Origin: Alkalibacterium pelagium
GTDB taxonomy: Bacteria > Bacillota > Bacilli > Lactobacillales > Carnobacteriaceae_A
Reading direction: 5' to 3'
Assembly: GCF_900109325.1 (NCBI RefSeq)
Contig: NZ_FNZU01000004.1
Location: 124,001-188,000, forward strand
Length of the DNA: 64,000 nt
This document shows, piece after piece, positions 24,274-32,030 of the stretch. How positions within the stretch are numbered: the first letter of the stretch is position 1; each line of letters starts with the position of its first letter. The notes beneath the pieces are model-generated. The model saw only the letters and a list, made by a program, of their open reading frames with translations, did no database searches and was not told where the DNA came from. The position numbers and the translations under genes are program-made.

Positions 24274-25092
24274 ATGATAGAGACGTTTACACAATACGGC
24301 AAACTATTTTACCAGTCAGATCAGCAGTGTGATACATGCGGTGAATATATGACAGGTAAAAAAGTCGAGGGTATGGAAAAGCTCTTTTGTAGTCACTGCA
24401 TATCTAACAAGAAGCAGGAAGAGGAAGAAGAGCAGCGAAAGGAATGGACAGAAAAGGCGTACCAACTTAAAGCAGTCAATCGGATGAAGGGCTCTTCACT
24501 TGTTAAAGATAAAGAAATATTCCAGCGCAATTTAAGAGACTTCAAGGTTGTAGATAAAGAAACGGAGAATGGCTTAAATATAGCCCGTCAGGCGGTTTTA
24601 GCTATCAATGATGGTCAGACAGCTCACGTAATATTAAATGGTGTTGCGGGAGCAGGAAAGACAACCTTAGCCATGGGAATGTTAAAAGAGATTTTAAAAC
24701 TAGACGTCAATAAACACTGCATGTTTTTAGACTATCAATTTTTCCTGGAAGAGCGCAGGGCAGGGTTTAATGATTCATACCTTGATAAGACGGTAAATAA
24801 GATAGCAAAAGACGCTGCAAAAGCAAACGTCCTTGTTATCGATGATTTAGGTGCTGAAACGAGTTCTTCAGAGAAGTATAAACAAACAGCTTCAGACTTC
24901 ACTATAAGAGAGCTGAACAGTATCTTACAGGCCAGAGAGAACCGCTCAACGATTATTACTACTAACCTGGACGGGGCAAAATTGAGACAGGCTTATGGTG
25001 AACGAATTATATCGAGGATATTGGCTCATTCTAAGGGGTATACAGTCACATTTAAGGAAACAGTAGATAAGCGTCAACGACCAGTAAAATAA
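24274..25092 (+). CDS. DnaC/DnaI-type helicase-loader ATPase
   Basis: 272 residues. An N-terminal zinc-finger pattern (CDTCGEYM ... FCSHC, about 16-45) precedes an AAA+ domain: Walker A GVAGAGKTTL near 126-135, Walker B VLVIDDLGAE near 188, sensor IITTNLD near 230, and an arginine finger in GERIISRI. It should load the host replicative helicase at the element's origin together with the replisome organiser. GGGGC precedes the ATG. A GAGAGGG/CCCTCTC hairpin follows (25097-25120). Confidence 0.88.
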   Translation: MIETFTQYGKLFYQSDQQCDTCGEYMTGKKVEGMEKLFCSHCISNKKQEEEEEQRKEWTEKAYQLKAVNRMKGSSLVKDKEIFQRNLRDFKVVDKETENGLNIARQAVLAINDGQTAHVILNGVAGAGKTTLAMGMLKEILKLDVNKHCMFLDYQFFLEERRAGFNDSYLDKTVNKIAKDAAKANVLVIDDLGAETSSSEKYKQTASDFTIRELNSILQARENRSTIITTNLDGAKLRQAYGERIISRILAHSKGYTVTFKETVDKRQRPVK

Positions 25093-25173
25093 GCTGAGAG
25101 GGGGCTTTATTGCCCTCTCCTGGCGTTAAATAAAATGCTATGCGGCTAAACTTATAAAGGAAAGAGGAAAATT

Positions 25174-25581
25174 ATGTTTACAGATTTAGAAATACTAAAA
25201 ATAGAAATTAAACGCCTTGTGTTACAGAAGTACGAACATGTGAATGCTCAGTATTTATATAGTTATTTTGGAGAAGTCGAAGGAGATACTCATATAGTCA
25301 CAAGCGTCTATCGTATGATTCAAGAGAATCAAAGAGCTATAAAGATCATGAGAAGCATCCGCGGCCAAGAAGAAGATCCATTCACAGAGTTATCGAAACT
25401 GGCCAGAGATACAGTAGCCTATGAAAATGCACTGTATAAGCTCTTTGCACAAGCCTCAAGAGACGATTCTTTTTCTGAAGATAACGTACTAGACAGTTTT
25501 ACTGATGTCATGGACGAGAGAAATGTAAATCTGTACAAGCTGATCGAAGAAATATTGAGCGACGTAAAAGGGGGGATCTAA
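25174..25581 (+). CDS. Hypothetical phage protein, 135 residues
   Basis: Helical, soluble protein with no recognised domain (FTDLEILKIEIKRLVLQKY; IKIMRSIRGQEEDPF). GGAAAGAGG precedes the ATG, and its stop abuts the TTG start of the next gene, so the two are translationally coupled. Its position between replication and morphogenesis genes gives no firm clue. Confidence 0.65.
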   Translation: MFTDLEILKIEIKRLVLQKYEHVNAQYLYSYFGEVEGDTHIVTSVYRMIQENQRAIKIMRSIRGQEEDPFTELSKLARDTVAYENALYKLFAQASRDDSFSEDNVLDSFTDVMDERNVNLYKLIEEILSDVKGGI

Positions 25582-25890
25582 TTGGCTGAGTTAAGTATTA
25601 TTCAGAAAAATGTGTTAATGCAGATCCCTAAAGGCAACAAGCGACCAGTAAAATCGAAGGAAATTGCAGAGCGTACCGGCTTATCACAAAGAGAAGTCAT
25701 GTCAGTGATCCATACACTGATACTCAAACATGATATACCGATAGGCGCAGGCCGTACTGAAGGCCACCAAGGGTATTACATTATCCAGAATGAAGAGCAG
25801 AGACAGCAAGCAATCGTACCGCTGCAACACTCTATAATCAACATGAACAAGCGAGTTAGAAAGCTGAAAACAATTAAATTAAAGCAGTAA
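25582..25890 (+). CDS. Small winged-helix protein of phage origin
   Basis: 102 residues starting at a TTG that immediately follows the previous stop, with GGGGGG at 25569-25575 as ribosome site. Residues about 15-70 look like a winged helix (RPVKSKEIAERTGLSQREVM, then IGAGRTEGHQGYYI). The C-terminus is basic. Probably a DNA-binding regulator; target unknown. Confidence 0.6.
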   Translation: MAELSIIQKNVLMQIPKGNKRPVKSKEIAERTGLSQREVMSVIHTLILKHDIPIGAGRTEGHQGYYIIQNEEQRQQAIVPLQHSIINMNKRVRKLKTIKLKQ

Positions 25891-25976
25891 CGGTATACCT
25901 TGTCTCGAAACTAAGCAGTGAAAGGAGTGATTTCATAAGGGATATTGCCGATTAAAGGGTACTTAGGGGGCAATCG

Positions 25977-25993
25977 TTGCATGAATTCTTGCA
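25977..25993 (+). repeat. Paired TTGCA motif, copy 2 (before the 63-residue gene)
   Basis: Two TTGCA elements start 12 bases apart, 34 bases before the 26028 start. The same pair occurs at 28960 ahead of the gene at 29005. Candidate binding site of an element-encoded activator. Confidence 0.4.
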
Positions 25994-26027
25994 AGTAAAA
26001 TCAAATCTGAAGTAAAGAAGGTATGAT

Positions 26028-26219
26028 ATGGGGAGTCAATCGTTTAATAAATCTATTGCTGAGATACTTGATAATCAAGACCTCGGCAAAGATGTAGTAA
26101 TCATAAAAAAAGACAGTTACAAGCGTATCAAGCTACCTGAGTTTGGGAAAGTGGTACTAAAGGTTCATCAAAACGCTGTTACTCATGTATCAGTGGAGAA
26201 CACCATGAAAATTGAATAA
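26028..26219 (+). CDS. Small DUF2292-like protein (63 residues)
   Basis: Short protein with a beta-rich second half (YKRIKLPEFGKVVLKVHQNA, then VTHVSVENTMKIE) that resembles the DUF2292 family of small Firmicute proteins; the match is by eye. AAAGAAGGT precedes the ATG. A terminator follows at 26245-26290, so it is probably a unit of its own, driven from the region of the paired TTGCA motif. Function unknown. Confidence 0.5.
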   Translation: MGSQSFNKSIAEILDNQDLGKDVVIIKKDSYKRIKLPEFGKVVLKVHQNAVTHVSVENTMKIE

Positions 26220-26244
26220 TGCTAATACTGGCGACCGTACAGAC

Positions 26245-26290
26245 GGAGACAGAAGCAACCTTATTAATTTAGGGTGTTTCTGTCTTTTTT
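26245..26290 (+). terminator. Intrinsic terminator before the tail module
   Basis: GGAGACAGAAGC pairs imperfectly with GTTTCTGTCT and is followed by a T-run at 26284-26290. It separates the upstream genes from the chaperone/tape-measure pair. Confidence 0.65.
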
Positions 26291-26309
26291 TATTGAAAGG
26301 ATCAGACAA

Positions 26310-26699
26310 ATGACTAAACAAAACGAATCGATTGATGTTCACATTGCAGACCTCACCTTTACTTTTGATTACAACGCTAAGCACTTGGACCAGACCTTTA
26401 AAAAGGCTGACCAGGTAACCCGTGCAGTTAGAAAGATAGTAAATCAGTACCAGACAGGGCAAATTAGCCAGCCTCAGCTTGTTGAAGAAGTCAATGAGGA
26501 ACTAGAAAGCACTTATGATCTGATCCTTGGAGAGGGTGCATATAAGCAGATATACGAGGTTTTCCCTTCAATCATCAGCTTATGTATTGAGTACCCTCGA
26601 ATGATGGAACAGATCAAGCAGAAAGTAGAAAGAAAGAAAATCAGAGAACTAAAAAGAAAGGAACGTCTCATGAAAAAAGCAAAGAGAAGGCGCTCCTAA
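26310..26699 (+). CDS. Probable tail assembly chaperone
   Basis: 129 residues, directly before the tape-measure gene, where siphophages encode their tail chaperones. The N-terminus is beta-rich (IDVHIADLTFTFDYNAKHLD) as in phage DUF6673-like chaperones. The middle is helical and the tail is strongly basic (ERKKIRELKRKERLMKKAKR). No clear slippery site produces a longer gpGT-like form: the A6 run near the end is not in the right phase. ATG at 26310 is favoured by AAAGGA at 26295-26300. The call rests mainly on position. Confidence 0.6.
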   Translation: MTKQNESIDVHIADLTFTFDYNAKHLDQTFKKADQVTRAVRKIVNQYQTGQISQPQLVEEVNEELESTYDLILGEGAYKQIYEVFPSIISLCIEYPRMMEQIKQKVERKKIRELKRKERLMKKAKRRRS

Positions 26700-26718
26700 C
26701 AAAAGAAAGGAGTAATTA

Positions 26719-28872
26719 ATGTCTGACGGCAGAGTGGTAATTGATGTTGATTTAGACAAAGCCCCGGCCATGAAAGGCGCAGGGGAAATTAATAAAGAAT
26801 TTGGAAACATGGCAAAGAGTATATCGGGCATGATGAAAGACGCAGGGAAGAACTTGACGAAGTATGTCACGGTTCCCCTTGCTGGAATGGCTATCGGCAT
26901 GGGGAAAGCAGCCATGGACCTGGAAGCGACGGAAGCGAAGTACTATACCGTTTTTGAAGGCATGTCCGATCAGTCGGATGCATTTATCAAGGAATTCCAG
27001 AAGCTGACACCAGCGACCAAAACAGAAGCACGGTCAATGGCTTCAGGAATTCAGGACCTTTTAATTCCGATGGGTTTTGCTCGTGAAGAAGCTACAGGAA
27101 TGACCGGTGAATTCATGCATGTAGCTGGGGCACTGGCTAACTTTAACAGTGGTACTCATAGTGCTGAAGATGTCACAAATGCACTCAGTTCAGCGATCAC
27201 AGGACAATATAAGAGCTTGCAAGGGCTTGGTATTCAGCTGGATGCTACTACAGTAAAAAATAAAGCTGTTGAGATGGGCTTAATGGGCGCAGACGATGAG
27301 ATGAATAATCAGATCCGGACACAAGTCTTACTTGCTGAAGTGTACGCTCAATCAGGGGATGCTTTAACGGCATACACAGAGGAAAACCTAGACGCTAAAA
27401 CAAAAATGGGCTTATTAAAAGCAGAAATTATTGATGTAGCTGCTGAAATGGGGACGGCTTTCTTACCAGCTATTAACGGTATCCTGGATGTTATCAGAAA
27501 TGCTGTGACCTGGGTCAGTAACTTATCTGAAGAGCAACAAAGATTAGCTGGAATAATAGCATTAGTAGCCGGGGCAATTGGTCCGCTCCTGTTAGCCGGA
27601 TCATTTATGATCGATAAGTTCTTAGCTATTCAAAGCACCATCTCAGGACTAGTTACAGCTGTTTCGAATGCTGGCGGTGTCCTAGGGGTCCTTAAAGGGG
27701 TATTCGCTGCTCTATTTAGTCCGATTGGCTTAGTAATTGGTGTGATCGGGGTTCTAGTAGGATTGTTCATTTATGTTTACAACACTTCTGCAGTTTTAAG
27801 AGATTCAGTAAATGAATTGACCTCTGCTTTTGGAAATTTATTGAACGGCACGGGGAGCTTTAGCGAAGTGTTTGAAGCGTTGCAATTTGTTATCTATGAT
27901 TTTCTGACATCAATACAAACGTTACTTCCAGAGCTCATCTCAATGGGTATTGAAATGGTATCCAATCTTGTCAAAGGTGTAGCAGAAAAAGCACCTGAAT
28001 TTCTAGAATCAGGAATAATTATGCTTACTAATTTGATTAATAGAATCAAAGAAGAATTTCCTAAATTTGTAGCGAGAGGGAAAGAATTGGTCATCAAACT
28101 TAAAGATGGTTTGATTGAAAGAATACCTGATTTGGTAGCTGGTGCAGTTGAATTGATGGTAAATCTGCTGAATAAAATCATTGAATATGGCCCTGATTTA
28201 CTAATAGCGGGAGCTGATTTGATTTGGGAACTGATAAAAGGTATTGGATCAATCGTAAATGAAGTTATATCGGCTGTTGTAGAAATAAGCGATGCTATCC
28301 TAGACGAGGTTTTGAAAATAGACTTATTCGACATCGGTAAAGATATTGTGCGAGGCTTATGGAACGGTATCAAAGATATGGGTGGATGGCTAAGCGGAAA
28401 GGTCAGCGAGTTCTTTGGAGATGTAACTGGTTGGGTAAAAGGTATATTTGATACCAATTCTCCCTCAAGAGTCTTCAGAGACGAAATAGGTAAGATGCTT
28501 CCTCAAGGTTTAGTAGTCGGGGTTGAGTCTGAGGAACAAAAAACAAAACAAAAAATAGAAAATAGCTTACAAGGCACAATTGGCTCTGCACTTAAGGCAT
28601 TAAATAATGTCAAGATGCCTGACATCACAGCAAGAGCTGCAGCTACAACAACTAAAGAAATTATTACGACTGGTGGGGAGGCTTCCAGAAATAATAGCAC
28701 TAACTATAAAGAGGACCTGGCTAGAATCGAAAGTTACATCCGGGATCTGATAAGAAAAGACACGGATTTTTATATAGACGGAGAACAAATAGTAACAAGA
28801 AGAATGGTAGATAAAATGAATAGAGAGCTTGGTCAACAAATGCAAAATGGAATGAGATGGAGACAACATTAA
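26719..28872 (+). CDS. Phage tail tape measure protein
   Basis: 717 residues, complete at both ends. The N-terminal region (about 1-250) is the family's conserved part (KSISGMMKDAGKNLTKYVTV, DLEATEAKYYTVFEGM, SSAITGQYKSLQGLGI). The middle has hydrophobic stretches (IIALVAGAIGPLLLAG; IGLVIGVIGVLVGLFIYVYN). A long amphipathic helical repeat zone (about 400-560) is followed by the usual late motif FDTNSPSRVFRDEIGKMLPQ and a C-terminal helix. At roughly 1.5 angstrom per residue it would set a tail near 110 nm. In phages it is flanked by tube and distal-tail genes; here none is present, yet the frame is intact. It may package with a helper phage's tail, alter its length or entry properties, or be a relic. 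Confidence 0.92.
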   Translation: MSDGRVVIDVDLDKAPAMKGAGEINKEFGNMAKSISGMMKDAGKNLTKYVTVPLAGMAIGMGKAAMDLEATEAKYYTVFEGMSDQSDAFIKEFQKLTPATKTEARSMASGIQDLLIPMGFAREEATGMTGEFMHVAGALANFNSGTHSAEDVTNALSSAITGQYKSLQGLGIQLDATTVKNKAVEMGLMGADDEMNNQIRTQVLLAEVYAQSGDALTAYTEENLDAKTKMGLLKAEIIDVAAEMGTAFLPAINGILDVIRNAVTWVSNLSEEQQRLAGIIALVAGAIGPLLLAGSFMIDKFLAIQSTISGLVTAVSNAGGVLGVLKGVFAALFSPIGLVIGVIGVLVGLFIYVYNTSAVLRDSVNELTSAFGNLLNGTGSFSEVFEALQFVIYDFLTSIQTLLPELISMGIEMVSNLVKGVAEKAPEFLESGIIMLTNLINRIKEEFPKFVARGKELVIKLKDGLIERIPDLVAGAVELMVNLLNKIIEYGPDLLIAGADLIWELIKGIGSIVNEVISAVVEISDAILDEVLKIDLFDIGKDIVRGLWNGIKDMGGWLSGKVSEFFGDVTGWVKGIFDTNSPSRVFRDEIGKMLPQGLVVGVESEEQKTKQKIENSLQGTIGSALKALNNVKMPDITARAAATTTKEIITTGGEASRNNSTNYKEDLARIESYIRDLIRKDTDFYIDGEQIVTRRMVDKMNRELGQQMQNGMRWRQH

Positions 28873-28880
28873 TGAGAGTA

Positions 28881-28932
28881 TCTGTCTCTAAACTGCATAA
28901 GTCAAAACGCCTTAGTATTAGCGTTTAGGGAC
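28881..28932 (+). terminator. Hairpin after the tape-measure gene
   Basis: GTCTCTAAAC (28882-28891) pairs with GTTTAGGGAC. An inner AAACGC/GCGTTT hairpin would compete with it. No T-run follows, so an attenuator or processing site is as likely as a terminator. Confidence 0.35.
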
Positions 28933-28959
28933 AAGCTTTCTTCTAAAACATTAATAACA

Positions 28960-28976
28960 TTGCATGAATGATTGCA
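28960..28976 (+). repeat. Paired TTGCA motif, copy 3 (before the 205-residue gene)
   Basis: Two TTGCA elements start 12 bases apart, 28 bases before the start at 29005. They match the copy at 25977 in spacing and partly in the bases between (TGAAT). Confidence 0.4.
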
Positions 28977-29004
28977 ATAAAACAAAAAATTAGGAGCTGA
29001 AAAA

Positions 29005-29622
29005 ATGAGTAAATATTTGAAACAGTTAAGGAAAATAGTAGTCACATACCAAGAAGGTCTGAATAATTACAATAAAAAGAAAGCGGAAATCAACAATCTG
29101 TATAAGTCAGGAGAAATCTCAAAGAATAGTTATGAGCTAAAACTAGATAAGTTAAAAGATGAAAAGCCAGCTTCTACCATCAGGCATGACATTAGTAACC
29201 TTATTAACGAGTACGAAAACGAGTTGAATAATTGGGCAGTCATGAACGGTGCAGACTTAGATCAAGACCTAGCATTGTTCAATAGTCCTATTCGCTTACA
29301 AGCTAAAGATTATCAGTTGCTGGAAGCTAAGCACAAGGATAACTACACTATGCTTAAAGCGATTAAAGATCATGCTGCATCTAATTCAGTTCATTATGCA
29401 CAAACATACTCAGTGGACACAAAAGAAAAGGTAAACGTGCTCAAAGAGCTTCAGAACGTAGCGCATAATATCGTTCGAACACTAGACCAGAATAACAAGA
29501 GTTCATGGGGTGATGAAGACAAGGCTAATAAGACTAGTTACTTGGGAATTCTATGGAGCGATGAAGAAAAGTTCAACAATCTGTATGAGGATCACAGTAA
29601 TAAATTGCACATAAAAGAGTAA
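29005..29622 (+). CDS. Helical hypothetical phage protein, 205 residues
   Basis: Mostly alpha-helical with a likely coiled coil at about 10-75 (YLKQLRKIVVTYQEGLNNYN; YELKLDKLKDEK). The rest is polar (IKDHAASNSVHYAQTYSVDT). No family is recognised. Size and charge would suit a scaffold-like, capsid-interference or structural protein, but nothing shows this directly. It is a single gene between the TTGCA pair (28960) and a terminator (29636-29662), which suggests separately controlled expression. AGGAGC precedes the ATG. Confidence 0.6.
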   Translation: MSKYLKQLRKIVVTYQEGLNNYNKKKAEINNLYKSGEISKNSYELKLDKLKDEKPASTIRHDISNLINEYENELNNWAVMNGADLDQDLALFNSPIRLQAKDYQLLEAKHKDNYTMLKAIKDHAASNSVHYAQTYSVDTKEKVNVLKELQNVAHNIVRTLDQNNKSSWGDEDKANKTSYLGILWSDEEKFNNLYEDHSNKLHIKE

Positions 29623-29635
29623 CAAAATAAGGGAT

Positions 29636-29662
29636 AGAGCACAGCAAAATTTGTTGTGTTCT
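29636..29662 (+). terminator. Intrinsic terminator after the 205-residue gene
   Basis: AGAGCACAGCAAA pairs with TTTGTTGTGTTCT (one mismatch), followed by a T/C-rich run. Confidence 0.55.
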
Positions 29663-29668
29663 TTCTCT

Positions 29669-29995
29669 AAATTTGATGCAACGCTCCATGCAACGCAACG
29701 CAAAACGTTGCAACGCAGAAAACAGCTTATTAGAGGGATTAAAAGGCTTAATAGATGCTAGTAAATGCTAGTAATTATGTTGGTAAATGTTAGTGATATG
29801 TTAGGTTTTGCAAGGCTTTGGCTGTGGTAAATCGTGGTATTAATCGGCTCTAGGACGCTTGCAAATGATAGCATAAATCGATAAACCACACGGTGAAAAA
29901 TGTTAGCAAATGTCAGCATAACCCTAGCAAACCCTAGCATTTATGTTGGCAAATGTTGGCATGAAAAATTATTGGGATGATGGCATAAATGAACT
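29669..29995. repeat. Iteron-like repeat region, candidate replication origin
   Basis: A first block (29675-29718) holds four GCAACG copies plus an inverted CGTTGC. The second (29755-29965) has about nine degenerate copies of AATGYTRGYA in closely spaced pairs, for example 29755/29764, 29777/29786, 29899/29909 and 29942/29951, in AT-rich DNA. No gene covers it. Such arrays bind replication initiators in iteron replicons; binding by the replisome organiser or an ArpU protein is inference. Confidence 0.5.
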
Positions 29996-30082
29996 TACTC
30001 ATTTTTGAGCGGGTTGACAAAGGTTGACTTAAATTACACCCGTGCTGAATGTTCAGCCGGGCAACTACAGGAGGCGTACTTA

Positions 30083-30532
30083 TTGGAAAATGATATTTTT
30101 TCTACCTGGATATTTCAAGAGATTGATAAGCCTGAAACGATAAAGAACGCTAGGGAGTTTATGAGGAAGTACAGAAGTCTGCAAGCGAAAACGGTATTAC
30201 GTGCGGATCCTCAGAGGTCTTCATTGTACATTAATGGTCATATCCGGGGGAACGGTGGACATTCTGATAAAGTGAGTAAAGCCGTATTAAAGAGAGATAA
30301 AGCTGTTCAGGAGATAAAAGAAATAGACGAGGCTCTATTGACTGTAGAAGAAGAGTGTCTGCAAGCATTGAAGCTAAAATATGTAAATTTTAAGTATGAA
30401 GGGGTATCTGAGAAAGAGATGGCAGCGGCTTTACATGTATCTCTAAAAGACTTTAGGAGCTACTTAAAAAGAGGGTTGTTACAATTCGCAGAGGCTTATA
30501 AAGCAGGAGAACTACTGATTTTCAAAGAATAG
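30083..30532 (+). CDS. ArpU-family phage late transcription regulator, copy 1
   Basis: 149 residues from a TTG start set by AGGAGG at 30069-30074 with eight-base spacing; the longer frame back to 30005 lacks a ribosome site. The C-terminus has the ArpU / sigma-region-4-like pattern: VEEECLQALKLKYVNF, an HTH-like KEMAAALHVSLKDFRSY, then QFAEAYKAGELLIFKE. ArpU-type proteins activate late packaging and lysis genes in Gram-positive phages. No such genes lie downstream here, so targets could be the tail module or a helper phage. Confidence 0.7.
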   Translation: MENDIFSTWIFQEIDKPETIKNAREFMRKYRSLQAKTVLRADPQRSSLYINGHIRGNGGHSDKVSKAVLKRDKAVQEIKEIDEALLTVEEECLQALKLKYVNFKYEGVSEKEMAAALHVSLKDFRSYLKRGLLQFAEAYKAGELLIFKE

Positions 30533-30550
30533 ACTCTAAGAGGTGTCTCA

Positions 30551-30916
30551 ATGGCTGATATAGATCAAAAGAAAACCAGGGAAAATAGTCAGAACGTATT
30601 AAAAAGGTATAAGCAGTTACAAAGAATAGCGCCGACTAAAGAAGAGTTAGAATATTACGGCAGACAGCATTTTTCAGAGTTGTCATTATCATGCTTAGAA
30701 GAGTTAACAGCTATAAGAGTTGCAGTCGAAAAAGTAAATAGTAAGAGTAGACAGATTATAGAGCAGCGATACATAACTCTGGAAATATCTCATAAGTCAG
30801 AGCAGAAAGACAAGCTGGGGTATTCTCAAACTATATATTCCAAGACCTGGATAAAAGGAGAAATAGAGTTTGCTCAGTATTATAGAGATGGAGAACTATT
30901 AGTTTATGAAGATTGA
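30551..30916 (+). CDS. ArpU-family phage late transcription regulator, copy 2
   Basis: 121 residues, 18 bases after copy 1. The order is the same: a helical N-terminus, SRQIIEQRYITLEIS, an HTH-like SEQKDKLGYSQTIYSKTWIK, and the ending EFAQYYRDGELLVYED, which parallels copy 1. The two are diverged paralogues and could act as a heteromer. AAGAGGTG precedes the ATG. Confidence 0.75.
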   Translation: MADIDQKKTRENSQNVLKRYKQLQRIAPTKEELEYYGRQHFSELSLSCLEELTAIRVAVEKVNSKSRQIIEQRYITLEISHKSEQKDKLGYSQTIYSKTWIKGEIEFAQYYRDGELLVYED

Positions 30917-30952
30917 GGAACCTTCTTTTGATATACTCTAATTAAAGGAGTG

Positions 30953-31465
30953 ATGAAATTGTCATCTAATATTCAATGGGGATCAGTTGCTGAATGGATC
31001 ACCGGAATAATCACAGCAACGGGGATATATTTAGCTTTAAGAAACAATAAAGTTAGGATAGGGTTAAAACATGAAGCAGATAACGGCAGTATAGAGGTTT
31101 TGCTACATAATAAAAGTAACTTTGAGGTACAAATAAATGCTGTAGCTGTTAAATATTATAAAAACAGATTTATAGGAGGTTATTTAGGAAGTAAAACAGA
31201 AAGAACAGCAGAAAAACATTATCGTAGAAAAAGCATCAAGTTACGACCATTAGGAAGAGATTCTCTTAGAGTAACTCCACATAAAATTATTAAAGACTTA
31301 GACAAAGATTACTATTATGTTAGGTACGGGTGCGCGTACCTGGGGGGGACCTTTAAATTTATAAATTTTAGGCGAAAAATTAAAATTCCTAAAGATAAAA
31401 AAGATGGTATTTTTATTACAGGTACAATAGATGGCAAACCAGTTAAAGCAGAAGTAGATATTTAA
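30953..31465 (+). CDS. Single-pass membrane protein of unknown function
   Basis: 170 residues. A hydrophobic N-terminal helix (VAEWITGIITATGIYLAL) is followed by a basic, beta-rich soluble domain (IEVLLHNKSNFEVQINAVAV; KVRIGLKHE). The pattern recalls small phage-encoded membrane proteins with an Ig-like domain; no family is assigned. AAAGGAG lies at 30944-30950. It is the last gene of the element, a spot where satellites and prophages often carry accessory or defence genes. Confidence 0.55.
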   Translation: MKLSSNIQWGSVAEWITGIITATGIYLALRNNKVRIGLKHEADNGSIEVLLHNKSNFEVQINAVAVKYYKNRFIGGYLGSKTERTAEKHYRRKSIKLRPLGRDSLRVTPHKIIKDLDKDYYYVRYGCAYLGGTFKFINFRRKIKIPKDKKDGIFITGTIDGKPVKAEVDI

Positions 31466-31475
31466 AAGTAATTTG

Positions 31476-32003
31476 ATTACAAAACAAACACGATTAGCGC
31501 TCCGATTGAAATTACAAAACAACACAGATTACGCCCGGTCCAACAATGGATTGGGCTCTTTTGAAACGGAGCGTTTCAATGCAACGTTACGAAACAAACA
31601 CAGATAGATCTCCTCAATCTTGAGGGGATATGTCCAAAACTGGACGGGTCTAAGGGTCTCCCCAATTTTGGGGAGATGTCTCTTAAAGTGGAGAGGTCTA
31701 CGGTTGGCCGGATATTCTATCGGTCTATTGATCCGCTCAATTTTGAGCAGAAGTACAAAGGTTAAGGGTTGCTGAGAATTCAGCAGACCTAACCTAACGA
31801 ATCGTTACGTCATTCATGAAACGCCATTACTGAACAGAACAAAGTTAGCTATGGCAATAGTAGACGCTCAAAAAAGAGCATATACTCAAAAAGAAGTAAC
31901 AGCTATTAGTCAAAAAAAGAGTAGTAGCTATGCAACGCTGCTGATCAGAATTACAAAACAAAACACGATTAGCAATAAAAAAAGACCACTCAATGAGTGA
32001 TCT
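31476..32003. repeat. Non-coding hairpin array with four dispersed direct repeats
   Basis: About nine short, unrelated inverted repeats lie within 440 bases: 31561-31579, 31612-31625, 31632-31645, 31657-31676 (TCTCCCCAATTTTGGGGAGA), 31735-31748, 31770-31785, 31795-31807, 31866-31879 and 31987-31999. A direct repeat with core ACAAAACAAACACGATTAGC occurs, with changes, at 31476, 31511, 31586 and 31950. Stops interrupt every frame. The last hairpin, with A7 on its left, would terminate leftward transcription. Confidence 0.6.
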
Positions 32004-32030
32004 AATACCTGGCCCTGAGGTAAATTAGTG

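Noticed and set aside
26655-26719. Programmed frameshift making a gpG-gpGT tail chaperone fusion
   Set aside because: The A6 run near 26671 is not in X-XXY-YYZ phase, and the shifted frame closes after a few codons.
27894-28457. 187-codon open frame antisense to the tape measure gene
   Set aside because: It is a mirror of biased codon use in the tape measure; no ribosome site and low-complexity Ser/Ile/Pro content.
29755-29965. CRISPR-like or coding repeats
   Set aside because: Repeats are short, degenerate and irregularly spaced, with stops in all frames; an iteron-type array fits better.
30005-30082. N-terminal extension of the first ArpU gene from TTG 30005
   Set aside because: AGGAGG at 30069-30074 sets the start at TTG 30083; the extension has no ribosome site and abuts the iteron region.
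31500-31980. A gene in the hairpin region, since stretches translate into plausible short peptides
   Set aside because: Each frame is cut by stops within about 60 codons and there is no convincing ribosome site; the peptide-like look follows from the palindromes.
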